Assembly: GCF_000335475.2 (NCBI RefSeq)
Contig: NZ_ANAH02000014.1
Coordinates: forward strand, 124,001 to 188,000
DNA: 64,000 bases
DNA from: Cystobacter fuscus DSM 2262
Lineage (GTDB): Bacteria; Myxococcota; Myxococcia; Myxococcales; Myxococcaceae
Reading direction: 5' to 3'
Every line of letters begins with the position of its first letter. The first letter of the stretch is position 1. This document shows positions 9,580-20,224 of the stretch, in pieces. The notes beneath the pieces are model-generated. The model made no database searches, was not told the DNA's origin, and saw only the letters and a program-made list of their open reading frames with translations. The translations under genes and the position numbers were made by a program.

Positions 9580-12500
9580 ATGAAGAACACACTCTTCACG
9601 AAGTGGCTCGCGGCCGCGCTGTGGGTGCTGGCGCTCGGTTCGACGGCGGCGCTGGCCGAGCCGGATACCTTCTATCTGGGCGATGGGCACAACGGCCCGT
9701 TCACGGCGGATCCTGAGAGCATCGTCAACAGCTATGCCCAGGTGGTGTCCCCCCTGTTGGAGGGAGACACGGAGATCATCGTCGGCAACTGCACGCCAGC
9801 GCCCTGCTTCTCCGGTGGCGATCTGGTGATGGTGTTCCAGACGACCGGCTTCCTGGGGACCCCCCAGGTCGAGGAGCCCGCGACGTCCACGTCGCTCAAC
9901 AACACCGAGGTGGGCCGCTGGGAGCTGGCGCGGGTGGATTCCGTGTCGGGGACGACGTTGAAGCTCAGGGCGCCGCTCATCCGTGGATACGCGGCGCAGG
10001 TGACCCAGATCATCCGGGTGCCCGAGTTCACGAGCGTCACCGTGGGCCCCGACAACTTCATCCTCGCGAAGCCCTGGGATGGCAAGGTGGGTGGCGTCGT
10101 GGCGTTTCTCGCCACGGGACTCGTCCGCAACCTGGGGACGATCAGCGCGGAGGGGGCGGGGTTCCGGGGAGGCGTGTTCGTCGGTGACCCCGGTGGGAAT
10201 GGCTCGACGGGATGCTCGGGTGATGCGGAGTCCCCGCCCAAGGGGGCTCAAAAGGGAGAGGGCATCGCCAATACCTCCTATGGGCCCTCCCATACGGGAC
10301 GAGGCTACGTGCTCAATGGCGGTGGTGGAGGCGTCTGCTTCAGGTCGGGCGGAGGCGGAGGCGCCAACCATGGCAAGGGCGGCAGGGGAGGGTTCTCCTC
10401 CTCCACGGATGGGAGCCGAGGCGTGGGAGGGCGGGCCGGTGCACCCATCGAGGACTATGCGCTTCTCAATCGGTTGATTCCCGGTGGTGGTGGCGGTGCG
10501 GGTCATGGCAGCGCGACGTCCGCCCAGCGGGGAGGCAGTGGTGGTGGCGTGGTCTTCATCCGTGCCAACTCCCTTTCTGGCTCGACGGGGAGCATCCTGG
10601 CGACGGGATCTTCGGGCTATTACAGCAGCACGGATGCTGCGGGTGGTGGTGGTGCGGGTGGCAGCATCCATCTGCGCCTGGCCACGAGCGCGATCTGCGG
10701 TGACATCGATGCCAGCGGTGGCAACGGAGGAAGCCCCAATACCAAGCAGGTCGGTCCGGGTGGTGGTGGCGGTGGCGGCGTCATCCTGTTGCAGGCCTCC
10801 AAGCGCACGGGCTGCGTGGCCGATAGCAACAGCGTCCTGGGCGGCTTGTCGGGCAGTCAGAAGGATTCCTCCGCGCCTGGAGGGGTGTCGTACGGTGCGG
10901 AAAGTGGCGCGGGCGGCCGGGTCGAGACGATCGATCGGGGCTTCGCCATGCTCGACGTGCCCACGGTGAGCGCGCCCGCCAACGGCGCCTATACGGACAG
11001 CGCGCGCCCCAATGTCTCGGGCACGGCCACGCCCAACACGACCGTGGTCATCTACATCGATGGCAAGGAGGCGCGCCGGGGAACCTCCGACGCGGCGGGT
11101 GGTTACGGCGTGGTGCTGTTGGATGCCCTCACCCAGGGGGCTCATACCGTCCAGGCCGCGACGGAGCTGGACGGGGTCCAGAGCCTCAAGAGCACGGCGA
11201 ATGCCTTCACCGTGGACACGCTCCTTCCGGATGCGCCCGCCGTGACGGTGCCGGGCGAGGGCGACTTCGTCATCACGCTCCGTCCCGTCATCCAGGGCAC
11301 GGCCGAGGCCGGTAGCACGGTGTCGATCTACCTGGACAACCGGTCTCCGGTCACCGTGGCCGCGAGCGACACGGGGGAGTGGACGTATACGCCGGATTTC
11401 GACCTGGCGCAGGGGGCCCACACGGTGAAGGCCACGGCCACGGACACGGCGGGCAATGTCAGCCCCGAGTCCAATGTGCGCGGCTTCAACGTGGACACCC
11501 TGGTGCCCGCCGCTCCGGTGGTGAGCACGCCCGCCCAGGATTCCCATTCCAAGAACCCGCGTCCCGCCATCACGGGCACCGCCGAGTCGGGGACCACCGT
11601 CACGATCTACCTCGATGGCGTGGCGCTGGGCACGGCGCCGGTGACGGCGGGCTCCTGGAGCTATGCGCTCACCAGCGATCTGTCGGACGACACGTATGAC
11701 GTGAAGGCCACGGCCAGGGACGCGGCGGGCAACGTCAGCCCCGAGTCCACTCCCCACACCTTCACCATCGATACGGTGGCCCCCGCGGCACCGGTCGTGT
11801 CGACGCCCACCGAGGGTGCGTATGTGACCACTCCCGTCCGCATCGCGGGCACGGCCGAGGCGGGCAGCACCGTGACGGTCCTCGTCGATGGCGTGCCCGT
11901 GGGGGTCGCCACCGCGAACGCCTCGGGTGAGTGGACCTATGAGACCAGCGCGGTGCTGGATGGTCCCCTCGAGGTGAAGGTCACGGCCACGGACGCGGCG
12001 AACAACACCGGCTCCGAGTCCAACACGCGCACCTTCATCGTGGACGCGACGGTTCCGGTGGCGCCGGTCGTGAGCACTCCGGCCGACGGAGCGTTCGTCA
12101 ATACGCGCACGCCGGTCATCACTGGCACGGCCGAGGCCGACACCACGGTGACGGTGTATCTCAACGGCTCGGTCGTGGGCACCGCGCCGGTGGATGGCAC
12201 GGGGGCCTGGAACTTCACCACGGCGGAGCTGACGGACGGAGCGACGTACACGGTGAAGGTGACGGCCAAGGACGCGGCGGGCAACATCAGCCCCGAGTCC
12301 AACACCCACACCGTCCACGTGGACGTGACGGTTCCAGTGGCGCCCGTGGTGACCGCGCCTGACGAGGGCACTCTGTTCAACACGCGCACGCCGGTCATCA
12401 CCGGCACGGCCGAGGCGGGCACCACGGTGACGGTCTACCTCGACGGCTCGGTCGTGGACACCGCGCCGGTGAACGCCCTGGGCAACTGGAGCTTCACCAC

Positions 12501-14067
12501 GGCGGAGCTGTCGGACGGGACGTACACGGTGAAGGTGACGGCCACGGACGCGGCGAACAACACCAGCCCCGAGTCCAACACCCGCACCTTCCGCGTGGAC
12601 GCGACCGCTCCCGCGGCTCCTGTCATCACCGCTCCGGCCGACGGCGCGCTCATCAACACTCGCGTCAACGTCATCACGGGCACGGCCGAGGCCGGCACCA
12701 CGGTGACGGTCTATCTCAACGGCTCGGCCGTGGGCACCGCGCCGGTGGATGGCGCGGGGGCCTGGAGCTTCACGACGGCGGAGCTGACGGACGGGACGTA
12801 CACGGTGAAGGCAACGGCCACGGACGCGGCGAACAACACCAGCCCCGAGTCCAGCACCCGCACCTTCCGCGTGGACGCGACCGCTCCCGCGGCTCCTGTC
12901 ATCACCGCTCCGGCCGACGGCGCGCTCGTCAACACACGCATCAGCATCATCATGGGGACGGCCGAGTTGGGCACCTGGGTGACGGTGTACCTCAACGGCT
13001 CGTCCGTGGGCACCGCGCCGGTGGATAGCGTGGGCAACTGGAGCTTCAGGACGGCGCAGCTGGCGGACGGCACGTATGCGGTGACGGCCCACGCCACGGA
13101 TGCCGGGGGCAACGACAGCCCCGTGGCTCCCGCGCACCACTTCACCGTGGATGCGAGTGCGCCGGAGACGTTCATCGTCACCCATCCCCCGGAGTTCTCC
13201 GCGAGCACGGACGCGGCCTTCACCTTCCGCGCGGAGGATGCGTCGTTGCCCGTGACGTATGTGTGCACCCTGAACGGTCAGTCCATTGCGTGCACGGAGT
13301 CGCTGGCGCTCACCGTGATCGAGGGCACGCACACGCTCACGGTCAGCGCGGTGGATGCCCTGGGCAACAGGGATGCGACTCCGGCTTCCTTCTCCTGGAC
13401 CGTGGACACCGTCGCGCCCGAGGCCCCGGTGGTGGTGACTCCGGCGGAGGGCGCCGAACTGGAATCCGACTCGCCCGTGGTCATCAGCGGCACCTCGGAG
13501 CCGGGCAGCACCGTGACGCTCCTGCTGGATGGGCAGGAGTTCGTGGTGAATGCGAATGACGTGGGCGAGTGGAGCTACACCGCCAGCGGACTCGCCTCCG
13601 GCCCCCACCAGGTGACGGCCCGGGCCAGGGACGCGGCCGGCAATGTCGGCCCCGAGTCGGCCCCGCGCTCCTTCACCGTGCTGGACAGCTCGCGCATGCC
13701 GGACACGGAGATCTCCTCGGGCCCGTCGGGCTCCACCCCGGAGCGAGACGCGACGTTCACCTTCGGCTCGCAGCAGGGCGTGTCGTTCGAGTGCAGCCTG
13801 GACGGCGCGGAGTTCGCTCCCTGCACCTCGCCGGTGACCTACACCGACCTGGCGGAGGGCGAGCATACGTTCCAGGTGCGCGCCCGTGATGCCCGCGGCA
13901 TCGCGGATGGCACTCCGGCTTCCCGAACGTGGACCGTGCGCGAGGCGGACATCGCCTACCTCGGCGGCGGGTTGGGCTGCTCGGCCTCGGGCGGTGACTC
14001 CTCGCTCGTGCTGATGGCCCTGGGCTCGCTGCTCGCGATGGCTCGCCGCCGCCGCGCCGCTCGCTGA
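9580..14067 (+). CDS. agmC: AgmC-like large secreted Ig-repeat protein with MYXO-CTERM-like tail
   Basis: 1495 residues with AGGAAGACC before ATG 9580 and a signal peptide ending at ALAEP. The N-terminal ~460 residues ('TFYLGDGHNGP' start, then Gly-rich 'GGGGGAGHG' stretches) match what I know of adventurous gliding motility protein AgmC of Myxococcus. Residues ~460-1370 are Ig-like units of ~92-95 residues, each starting 'AP.APVV..P..G' and containing 'GTAEAGTTVTVYL'. The C-terminus 'GCSASGGDSSLVLMALGSLL' followed by RRRR is a MYXO-CTERM-type surface-sorting signal: Cys motif, hydrophobic helix and basic tail. It is likely a cell-surface protein acting in gliding or adhesion. The family call rests on memory of the family, not a search. 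Confidence 0.75.
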   Translation: MKNTLFTKWLAAALWVLALGSTAALAEPDTFYLGDGHNGPFTADPESIVNSYAQVVSPLLEGDTEIIVGNCTPAPCFSGGDLVMVFQTTGFLGTPQVEEPATSTSLNNTEVGRWELARVDSVSGTTLKLRAPLIRGYAAQVTQIIRVPEFTSVTVGPDNFILAKPWDGKVGGVVAFLATGLVRNLGTISAEGAGFRGGVFVGDPGGNGSTGCSGDAESPPKGAQKGEGIANTSYGPSHTGRGYVLNGGGGGVCFRSGGGGGANHGKGGRGGFSSSTDGSRGVGGRAGAPIEDYALLNRLIPGGGGGAGHGSATSAQRGGSGGGVVFIRANSLSGSTGSILATGSSGYYSSTDAAGGGGAGGSIHLRLATSAICGDIDASGGNGGSPNTKQVGPGGGGGGGVILLQASKRTGCVADSNSVLGGLSGSQKDSSAPGGVSYGAESGAGGRVETIDRGFAMLDVPTVSAPANGAYTDSARPNVSGTATPNTTVVIYIDGKEARRGTSDAAGGYGVVLLDALTQGAHTVQAATELDGVQSLKSTANAFTVDTLLPDAPAVTVPGEGDFVITLRPVIQGTAEAGSTVSIYLDNRSPVTVAASDTGEWTYTPDFDLAQGAHTVKATATDTAGNVSPESNVRGFNVDTLVPAAPVVSTPAQDSHSKNPRPAITGTAESGTTVTIYLDGVALGTAPVTAGSWSYALTSDLSDDTYDVKATARDAAGNVSPESTPHTFTIDTVAPAAPVVSTPTEGAYVTTPVRIAGTAEAGSTVTVLVDGVPVGVATANASGEWTYETSAVLDGPLEVKVTATDAANNTGSESNTRTFIVDATVPVAPVVSTPADGAFVNTRTPVITGTAEADTTVTVYLNGSVVGTAPVDGTGAWNFTTAELTDGATYTVKVTAKDAAGNISPESNTHTVHVDVTVPVAPVVTAPDEGTLFNTRTPVITGTAEAGTTVTVYLDGSVVDTAPVNALGNWSFTTAELSDGTYTVKVTATDAANNTSPESNTRTFRVDATAPAAPVITAPADGALINTRVNVITGTAEAGTTVTVYLNGSAVGTAPVDGAGAWSFTTAELTDGTYTVKATATDAANNTSPESSTRTFRVDATAPAAPVITAPADGALVNTRISIIMGTAELGTWVTVYLNGSSVGTAPVDSVGNWSFRTAQLADGTYAVTAHATDAGGNDSPVAPAHHFTVDASAPETFIVTHPPEFSASTDAAFTFRAEDASLPVTYVCTLNGQSIACTESLALTVIEGTHTLTVSAVDALGNRDATPASFSWTVDTVAPEAPVVVTPAEGAELESDSPVVISGTSEPGSTVTLLLDGQEFVVNANDVGEWSYTASGLASGPHQVTARARDAAGNVGPESAPRSFTVLDSSRMPDTEISSGPSGSTPERDATFTFGSQQGVSFECSLDGAEFAPCTSPVTYTDLAEGEHTFQVRARDARGIADGTPASRTWTVREADIAYLGGGLGCSASGGDSSLVLMALGSLLAMARRRRAAR
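10957..13680 (+). repeat. Array of Ig-like coding repeats in the AgmC-like gene
   Basis: About nine tandem units of roughly 276-290 bp. Two neighbouring units, beginning near 12601 and 12877 (exactly 276 bp apart), are almost identical at DNA level. They share the segment encoding 'APAAPVITAPADGAL'. Outer units are more diverged. High identity suggests recent duplication or ongoing homogenisation. Confidence 0.85.
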
Positions 14068-14088
14068 GTCCCCCTCCGCCGTGACGGG

Positions 14089-14131
14089 AGGCCGGGTTCC
14101 TCTTCCATCGTGGGGAAGCGGGGCCCGGCCT
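14089..14131 (+). terminator. Probable transcription terminator after the AgmC-like gene
   Basis: AGGCCGGG (14089-14096) can pair with CCCGGCCT (14124-14131). The loop contains a second potential TTCC/GGAA pairing, and a T-rich run (TTCTTGCTTC) follows. It sits between convergent genes and may serve both. Confidence 0.5.
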
Positions 14132-14144
14132 TCTTGCTTCCCGC

Positions 14145-15626
14145 TCAATGCACGTGCTGGGACAGGGCGTGGGGCTCGGGGGGCGTGGGGTTGACGGCGG
14201 ACAGCAGCGGCAGGGCCACGTAGAAGGTGGAGCCCCGGCCCAGCTCGCTCTCCACCCAGATGCGGCCCCCGTGGCGCTCCACGATGTCGCGGCTGATGTA
14301 GAGCCCCAGTCCCAGTCCGCCGTAGGAGGTGATGGAGACGTTGCGCGCGCGGAAGTAGCGCTCGAAGAGCTGCTCCTGCTGATCCTTCGGGATGCCAATG
14401 CCCTCGTCCGACACGGTCAGCAGCGCGAACTCCCCGCGCACCTCCAACGCCACGCGCACGGTGCTGATGTCGGGGCTGTACTTGAGGGCGTTCTCCAGCA
14501 GATTGGCGATGACCTGCTCGAGCCGGAACGTGTCACCCCGGATGCGCACCGGCTCCTCCGGGTGCGAGTAGTCGACGCGGTGCTGGCCGCGCTCGGCGTC
14601 CATGCTGCCCAGCGCCCGCTCCACGATCATGTCCATGCGCGTGGGCTCGAAATGCAACGCGAGCCTTCCCGCCTCGATGCGCGAGGCATCCAGCAAGTCA
14701 TTGATGAGGGCGGTGAGCCGCATGAGGTGCTGGCGCGCGTGGCGCAGCAGGGCGGGGTCCACCGGTTCCTGCCGCTCCAGCCGGCGCTCCAGGCCCGCCA
14801 GCCGCAGCGACAGCGGGGTGAGGGGCGTCTTGAGTTCGTGCGAGGCGATGGTGAGGAAGTCGTCGCGCACGCGGATGGCCTCCTGGGCCTCGCGCAGCAG
14901 CCGGGTGCGCTCGCTCTCCGCGTGGCGCTGCTCGGTGATGTCCTCGACGATGCCCACGCCGCCCTCCACCTCGCCATGCTCCCCGATGCATGGGGCCAGG
15001 TGGACGCGCACGGGCGTCACCTTGTCCGTGGTGGTGGAGTGGTAGTCCCCCTCGTAATAGGCATGGCGCCCGTCGAGCACGTCGCGCACGCAGTCCGCCA
15101 GCGGTCTGTCCGGCAGCGACAGCAGGCGCAACCCGATGATGCGGGGCCGGGCCGCGCCGATGATGCGCGCGAGGTAGTCATTGCACGCCAGGAGGGTGGA
15201 GGTCGCGTCGAAGTGGAACAGGCCCAGGGGGGCGTTGTCGAAGACGAGCTGGTGGGCGCGCTGCCCGGACGTGACCTCGGCGGGGCGCCGCACGAGCACG
15301 CTGATGTATTCCTCGCGCTCCTGGCCGGAGCACCCGACCGTCACGTCGACCTCCTGCGGCGACCCGTCGCCGCGCAGGAGGAAGGTCCGCACGGGCTGCC
15401 CGCTCCGGTCCTTGGTGAGCAAGGCATGAAGGAAGGAGCGCTCGCCGGACGCCTTCGGGCGCACGGGGAGCAGGCGCGAGAAGGGCTGCCCCACGAGCTG
15501 CCCCGCGCTCCAACCCAGCAGGCGTTCGGCGGCGGGATTCAGGTAGCGCACGCGCTCGCCCGCGTCGCAGGCCACGAGCGGATCCGCCAGCGCATCCATC
15601 CATCGCCGTGTGTCATCTCCAGACAT
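14145..15626 (-). CDS. Soluble PAS-PAS sensor histidine kinase
   Basis: 493 residues from ATG 15626, which has CGGGAGGAGGC just upstream. A longer frame to 15716 lacks a ribosome site. There is no membrane segment. Two PAS domains come first (~10-120 with 'RVRYLNPAAERLLGWSA', and ~140-240 with a PAC-like tail 'GEVEGGVGIVEDITEQRHAE'). HisKA follows, with 'FLTIASHELKTPLTPL' (His ~260), then HATPase_c with 'NLLENALKYSPD', 'SDEGIGIP' and 'GLGLGLYISRDI'. It is therefore a cytoplasmic orphan kinase. No response regulator lies nearby. Confidence 0.9.
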   Translation of the reverse strand: MSGDDTRRWMDALADPLVACDAGERVRYLNPAAERLLGWSAGQLVGQPFSRLLPVRPKASGERSFLHALLTKDRSGQPVRTFLLRGDGSPQEVDVTVGCSGQEREEYISVLVRRPAEVTSGQRAHQLVFDNAPLGLFHFDATSTLLACNDYLARIIGAARPRIIGLRLLSLPDRPLADCVRDVLDGRHAYYEGDYHSTTTDKVTPVRVHLAPCIGEHGEVEGGVGIVEDITEQRHAESERTRLLREAQEAIRVRDDFLTIASHELKTPLTPLSLRLAGLERRLERQEPVDPALLRHARQHLMRLTALINDLLDASRIEAGRLALHFEPTRMDMIVERALGSMDAERGQHRVDYSHPEEPVRIRGDTFRLEQVIANLLENALKYSPDISTVRVALEVRGEFALLTVSDEGIGIPKDQQEQLFERYFRARNVSITSYGGLGLGLYISRDIVERHGGRIWVESELGRGSTFYVALPLLSAVNPTPPEPHALSQHVH

Positions 15627-15761
15627 GCCTCCTCCCGAAAGGGCGGCCTCTTTGATGGGTAGGGTGGAGATGGCCCGGCTGTGCCGTGAGCCCTCCCAGG
15701 CGAATCCACGGCGCATCGTGTCCCCGCTCGGGCGGCGAGCGAGCGGACGTGGGAGGGGACT

Positions 15762-16754
15762 TCACGGCGCGGGGGGAGCGGACGCCTCGGCTCGCGCGGC
15801 CGGGGGCTCCATCTGGAAGCGCGCGATGAGGGGCATGTGGTCCGACAGCCCATGGAAGCGGCTGCGCGTGTCGCCAAAGGCGTGGGTGCCGTCGGTGTCG
15901 AGCCACCGCACCCGCTCGCCGGCGAAGATGTGGTCCAGGTGCATGCGCATGTGCATGAAGCCCGCGGTGGGGAAGCCCCGGGAGGCGCGCGGATCGATCT
16001 GCCCCACCGCCGCCTGGGCACTGGTGAAGCGCGCCTCGTCACAGAAGAACTGGTAGACGGGCGAGGCCGGGGGCGAGTTGAAGTCCCCGCAGATGACGAA
16101 GGGCTCGCCCCGTGCGTGGTGCTGCACGAGCGCGGCGAGGGCACGCGCCTCGTGGAGCTGGTTGATGCCGTTGCCCATCTTGTCCCGGGTGGCCCAGAAG
16201 GAGCGGGCGAAGGGCGTGGGCAGGCTCAGGTGGGTGTTGAAGACATGCAGGGGCAGCCCATCCTCCTGGCGCACCAGGCGCATGTGGGCGCAGATGCGGC
16301 TCTGCTTGCGCTCGCGCAGCATCTGCACGTGGTGGTGGGTGATGCGGTGGGGGGCGTCCACGTTGTGGGTGTCCACCGAGAGCCGCCGGGTGTTGACGAG
16401 GATGGCCAGGCCCGTGGTGTAGAGCGAGAAGTCGCGCACCCCGTAGCGGTGGGCGCGGAAGTAGAAGGCCTCGTAGGGCATGGGGCGGTTGAGGAGGGCG
16501 AAGGTCTCCTCCATGCGGCCCATGAAGGCCTCGAGCTGGGTCTCGTCGGGGCGGGCGGGGCGATGGGCGACGCTGCTGCGGAACGACTGCGTCTCCACCT
16601 CCTGCAGGCAGATGATGTCGGGCAGGGGCTCCAACGTGGCCAGCGCGGCGGCCACCCGCCGCTTGGGCCCCAGCGTGCTGGCGAGACCCCGCAGGGCGTG
16701 CCCGAAGTAGCGCACGTTGTAGCTGACGATGCGGAGACTGTCGGTCATGCTCAT
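15762..16754 (-). CDS. Endonuclease/exonuclease/phosphatase (EEP) family hydrolase
   Basis: 330 residues. The start is ATG 16754 (or the second ATG, 16748). The much longer open frame upstream is antisense to the MoxR gene. EEP-fold signatures are all present: 'RIVSYNVRYFG' (metal-binding Asn), 'PDIICLQEVET' (catalytic Glu), 'FVICGDFNSPP' (Asp and Asn), and 'GLSDHMPLIARF' (final Asp-His). There is no signal peptide. Members cleave phosphodiesters in nucleic acids, inositol phosphates or sphingomyelin. The substrate cannot be told from the sequence. It is divergent from the MoxR/VWA pair. Confidence 0.85.
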   Translation of the reverse strand: MSMTDSLRIVSYNVRYFGHALRGLASTLGPKRRVAAALATLEPLPDIICLQEVETQSFRSSVAHRPARPDETQLEAFMGRMEETFALLNRPMPYEAFYFRAHRYGVRDFSLYTTGLAILVNTRRLSVDTHNVDAPHRITHHHVQMLRERKQSRICAHMRLVRQEDGLPLHVFNTHLSLPTPFARSFWATRDKMGNGINQLHEARALAALVQHHARGEPFVICGDFNSPPASPVYQFFCDEARFTSAQAAVGQIDPRASRGFPTAGFMHMRMHLDHIFAGERVRWLDTDGTHAFGDTRSRFHGLSDHMPLIARFQMEPPAARAEASAPPAP

Positions 16755-16931
16755 CACCCACGCCGCGTGGAAGAAGGACGCCCGTAGGAAGGTAGGACCT
16801 GCCCTGGCCTGGGGGGAGGGGCATGGGGGCAGGCATCCAAGGGGGCGAAGGGTGAGCCGCCGGAGGCGGGGGTGGACTCGTCTACCAGGCGGGCGGGCGG
16901 GACGAGGGGGTGTTAAAGGAGTCGGCACGCC

Positions 16932-17774
16932 ATGACGCCTCCTCCTTCCCGCTTCCACGGAACCGATACCTACCTCTCCAGCGAGGGCCTCCAGGCCGCT
17001 GTCAACTGCGCGCTGACGCTCCAGCGTCCGTTGCTGGTGCGCGGTGAGCCGGGCACGGGAAAAACCCTCCTGGCCGAGGCCGTGGCCCAGAGCCTGGGCC
17101 TGCGCCTGCTCACCTGGCACGTGAAGAGCACCACGCGTGCCCAGGACGGGCTCTACGTCTACGACACCGTGCAGCGCCTGTATGACTCGCGCTTCGGCGA
17201 CGGGGACGTGCGCGACATCCGCCGCTACATCCGCCTGGGGCCGCTGGGCGAGGCGTTCGCCTCGAAGGAGCGCGTGGTGCTGCTCCTGGACGAGGTGGAC
17301 AAGGCCGACGTGGAGTTCCCCAACGATCTGCTCCACGAGTTGGACCGGATGCGCTTCCGCGTCACGGAGACGAACGAGGACGTGGTGGCCACGCACCGTC
17401 CGGTGGTCATCATCACCAGCAACAACGAGAAGGAGCTGCCGGATGCCTTCCTGCGCCGGTGCGTCTTCCACTTCATCGACTTCCCGGACCAGGAGCTGAT
17501 GCGGCGCATCGTCGAGGTGCACCACCCGGACCTGGACGCGTCGCTCACGGAGCAGTCGCTCAAGGTGTTCTACGAGCTGCGCAACTTCACGCGGCTGCGC
17601 AAGCGCCCGTCCACGAGCGAACTGGTGGACTGGATCGCCGTGCTCAAGGCCAACGGTGTCACCCAGGTGAAGCTGGACGAGCAGTTGCCCTTCCTGGGGG
17701 CGTTGATCAAACGTGAGCAGGACTTGATGGCGGTGGCGGACGCGTTCGGGCGCGGCCGGCGGACGAAGGCCTGA
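16932..17774 (+). CDS. MoxR-family AAA+ ATPase
   Basis: 280 residues. Walker A is GEPGTGKT (~38-45), Walker B 'VVLLLDEVDKAD' (~116-127), sensor 1 'VIITSNNEKELPDAFLRRC' with the Arg finger pair. MoxR ATPases act as chaperones with VWA-domain partners to mature or activate complexes, and such a partner begins 11 bp downstream. AAAGGAG lies ~10 nt before the ATG. Size and motifs are complete. The target complex is not evident. CoxD/CoxE-like pairs work in metal insertion into CO dehydrogenase, but no such enzyme is in view. Confidence 0.9.
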   Translation: MTPPPSRFHGTDTYLSSEGLQAAVNCALTLQRPLLVRGEPGTGKTLLAEAVAQSLGLRLLTWHVKSTTRAQDGLYVYDTVQRLYDSRFGDGDVRDIRRYIRLGPLGEAFASKERVVLLLDEVDKADVEFPNDLLHELDRMRFRVTETNEDVVATHRPVVIITSNNEKELPDAFLRRCVFHFIDFPDQELMRRIVEVHHPDLDASLTEQSLKVFYELRNFTRLRKRPSTSELVDWIAVLKANGVTQVKLDEQLPFLGALIKREQDLMAVADAFGRGRRTKA

Positions 17775-17785
17775 GCGGAGCGACC

Positions 17786-18988
<1,203 letters not shown>

Positions 18989-19007
18989 GGGCCGCGCGGG
19001 TTGAGGC

Positions 19008-19478
19008 TCAGACTTCCTCGTCGGGCAGGAGCGTGCGCAGCAACTCGTCGTCAGGGCCGAGCGGGCGCCAGCCGGGCGGTGGCGGCGTGGTGCGGAGTGC
19101 TGCCCTGGCCTGCATGACCCGTTCCTTGTGGGTTTCAGGAGTGAAGCTGGTCCACATGGCGAAGGACTGGGCCACCGTGAAGCGGGATGAGTCGTCCAGT
19201 ACGGCGGGCCAGCCCTCGGGGAGATGCTGCGACAAGAGGCGCACGAGTACATCGCGCACGAATCGTGTGACCTGCTTGCGCTGCTCTGCTTCGGCCAGCA
19301 ACCCGCCCAAGAGCTGAACCCCGGCGACGTCCTCCTCGCCCAGCTCCTCGGCGAGCACATGCAAAGGCACGGCGGGACGCGCCTCCGCGAAGGCCGTGAG
19401 CGAGTCGAAACCACGCTCACGAACCCGCTCGTACAGACGGACCCTCCAGTTGCCCTGCCAGGCACTCCCCTCGGTCAT
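19008..19478 (-). CDS. Conserved hypothetical protein, helical
   Basis: 156 residues with a good ribosome site (GGGAGAGGACC) directly before ATG 19478. I do not recognise the family with certainty. The protein is mostly helical and acidic, with 'LYERVRERGFDSLTAFAEARPAVPLHVLAEELG' resembling a small DNA-binding-like or ATPase-regulatory helix bundle. No signal peptide, membrane segment or catalytic motif is visible. It converges on the VWA gene. The flanks carry a repeat of the VWA gene 3' end, suggesting this gene arrived by insertion or rearrangement. Confidence 0.6.
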   Translation of the reverse strand: MTEGSAWQGNWRVRLYERVRERGFDSLTAFAEARPAVPLHVLAEELGEEDVAGVQLLGGLLAEAEQRKQVTRFVRDVLVRLLSQHLPEGWPAVLDDSSRFTVAQSFAMWTSFTPETHKERVMQARAALRTTPPPPGWRPLGPDDELLRTLLPDEEV

Positions 19479-19520
19479 GGTCCTCTCCCGGGGACGAAGT
19501 TGATCGAGATTTAGGAGGAT

Positions 19521-19552
19521 GATGGTGCGCGGCCGGGAGTAGGGGCCGTGCG
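19521..19552 (+). repeat. Short duplicate of the VWA gene 3' junction
   Basis: These 32 bases match 18967-18998 (last codons, stop and first 3' bases of the VWA gene) with about two mismatches. They stand alone between two unrelated minus-strand genes. Confidence 0.8.
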
Positions 19553-19576
19553 ACGCCGCCCTCTCGAGTCACCCCG

Positions 19577-20224
19577 TCACTGCACCAGGAACGTGTTCGA
19601 CTCGCCCTGGTTGCCGGCGATGTCGGTGACGAGGATGACCACGTCCGACTGGATGGAGTTGACCACGACCTGCTGTGTGAGGACCCCATCCACGAAGGGC
19701 TCGCTCACGCGCGGGCCGATGGTGCCGCCAGCCCCTGTTTCCAGGCGCACGTTGCCGTGGAACGCCGCCGCGTTGGCGCCGGTCGCGCGCACCGTCAGCG
19801 TGAAGGGCTCCAGGCGCTTCTGCGGGCCGATGGGGTCGACGCTGTAGCCCTCCGGCCACTCCCCCTCGACGACGGTGAGACCGCCCGGGCGCACGGTGGT
19901 GCGGCCGTCCCCGAGAGTCACCTTCACGTCGTAGCTGCCGGGCGTGAGCACCGATGGAACGCGGGTGGAGATGACGCCCTCGGGCGAGACGGCGAGCGTG
20001 GGCACCTCGAGCGTCCCGATGCGCACCGACACCTGGGTGTCCACCCCGACGGTCCCCTTGTCGTAGTCGACCGTCGCGGGCAGGACCAGCTCGGCGTCGA
20101 CGGCGAGCGCCGTGGCTTCGCTCGCGCGCATCTCCGACGGCGAGACCGAGCGGATGGCCGGCTCCGGCCAGTCCCGGCAGGCCAGGGGCAAGACCAGCGC
20201 GGCGATGGTGACGAGCTTCCTCAT
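19577..20224 (-). CDS. Secreted beta-rich protein (IPT/Ig-like), possible lipoprotein
   Basis: 215 residues. The start ATG 20224 overlaps the stop of the upstream gene (ATGA), so the two are translationally coupled. The N-terminus 'MRKLVTIAALVLPLAC' looks like a type II signal with Cys at 16, though the lipobox is weak. The rest is beta-strand-rich: one IPT/TIG-like unit ('IRSVSPSEMRAS...VPSVLTPGSYDVKV') and one Ig-like unit ending 'VTDIAGNQGESNTF'. It probably sits at the outer membrane with the barrel-like product of the preceding gene. Function unknown. Confidence 0.65.
   Translation of the reverse strand: MRKLVTIAALVLPLACRDWPEPAIRSVSPSEMRASEATALAVDAELVLPATVDYDKGTVGVDTQVSVRIGTLEVPTLAVSPEGVISTRVPSVLTPGSYDVKVTLGDGRTTVRPGGLTVVEGEWPEGYSVDPIGPQKRLEPFTLTVRATGANAAAFHGNVRLETGAGGTIGPRVSEPFVDGVLTQQVVVNSIQSDVVILVTDIAGNQGESNTFLVQ

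Noticed and set aside
10957..13680. Regular repeats that might suggest a CRISPR array
   Set aside because: Units of ~276 bp are coding Ig-like domains in an open frame, without unique short spacers.
9466..14148. 1560-codon open frame on the minus strand opposite the AgmC-like gene
   Set aside because: It is a high-GC shadow with His/Arg/Ala-rich composition and no domain; the plus-strand frame has a signal peptide, Ig repeats and a MYXO-CTERM-like tail.
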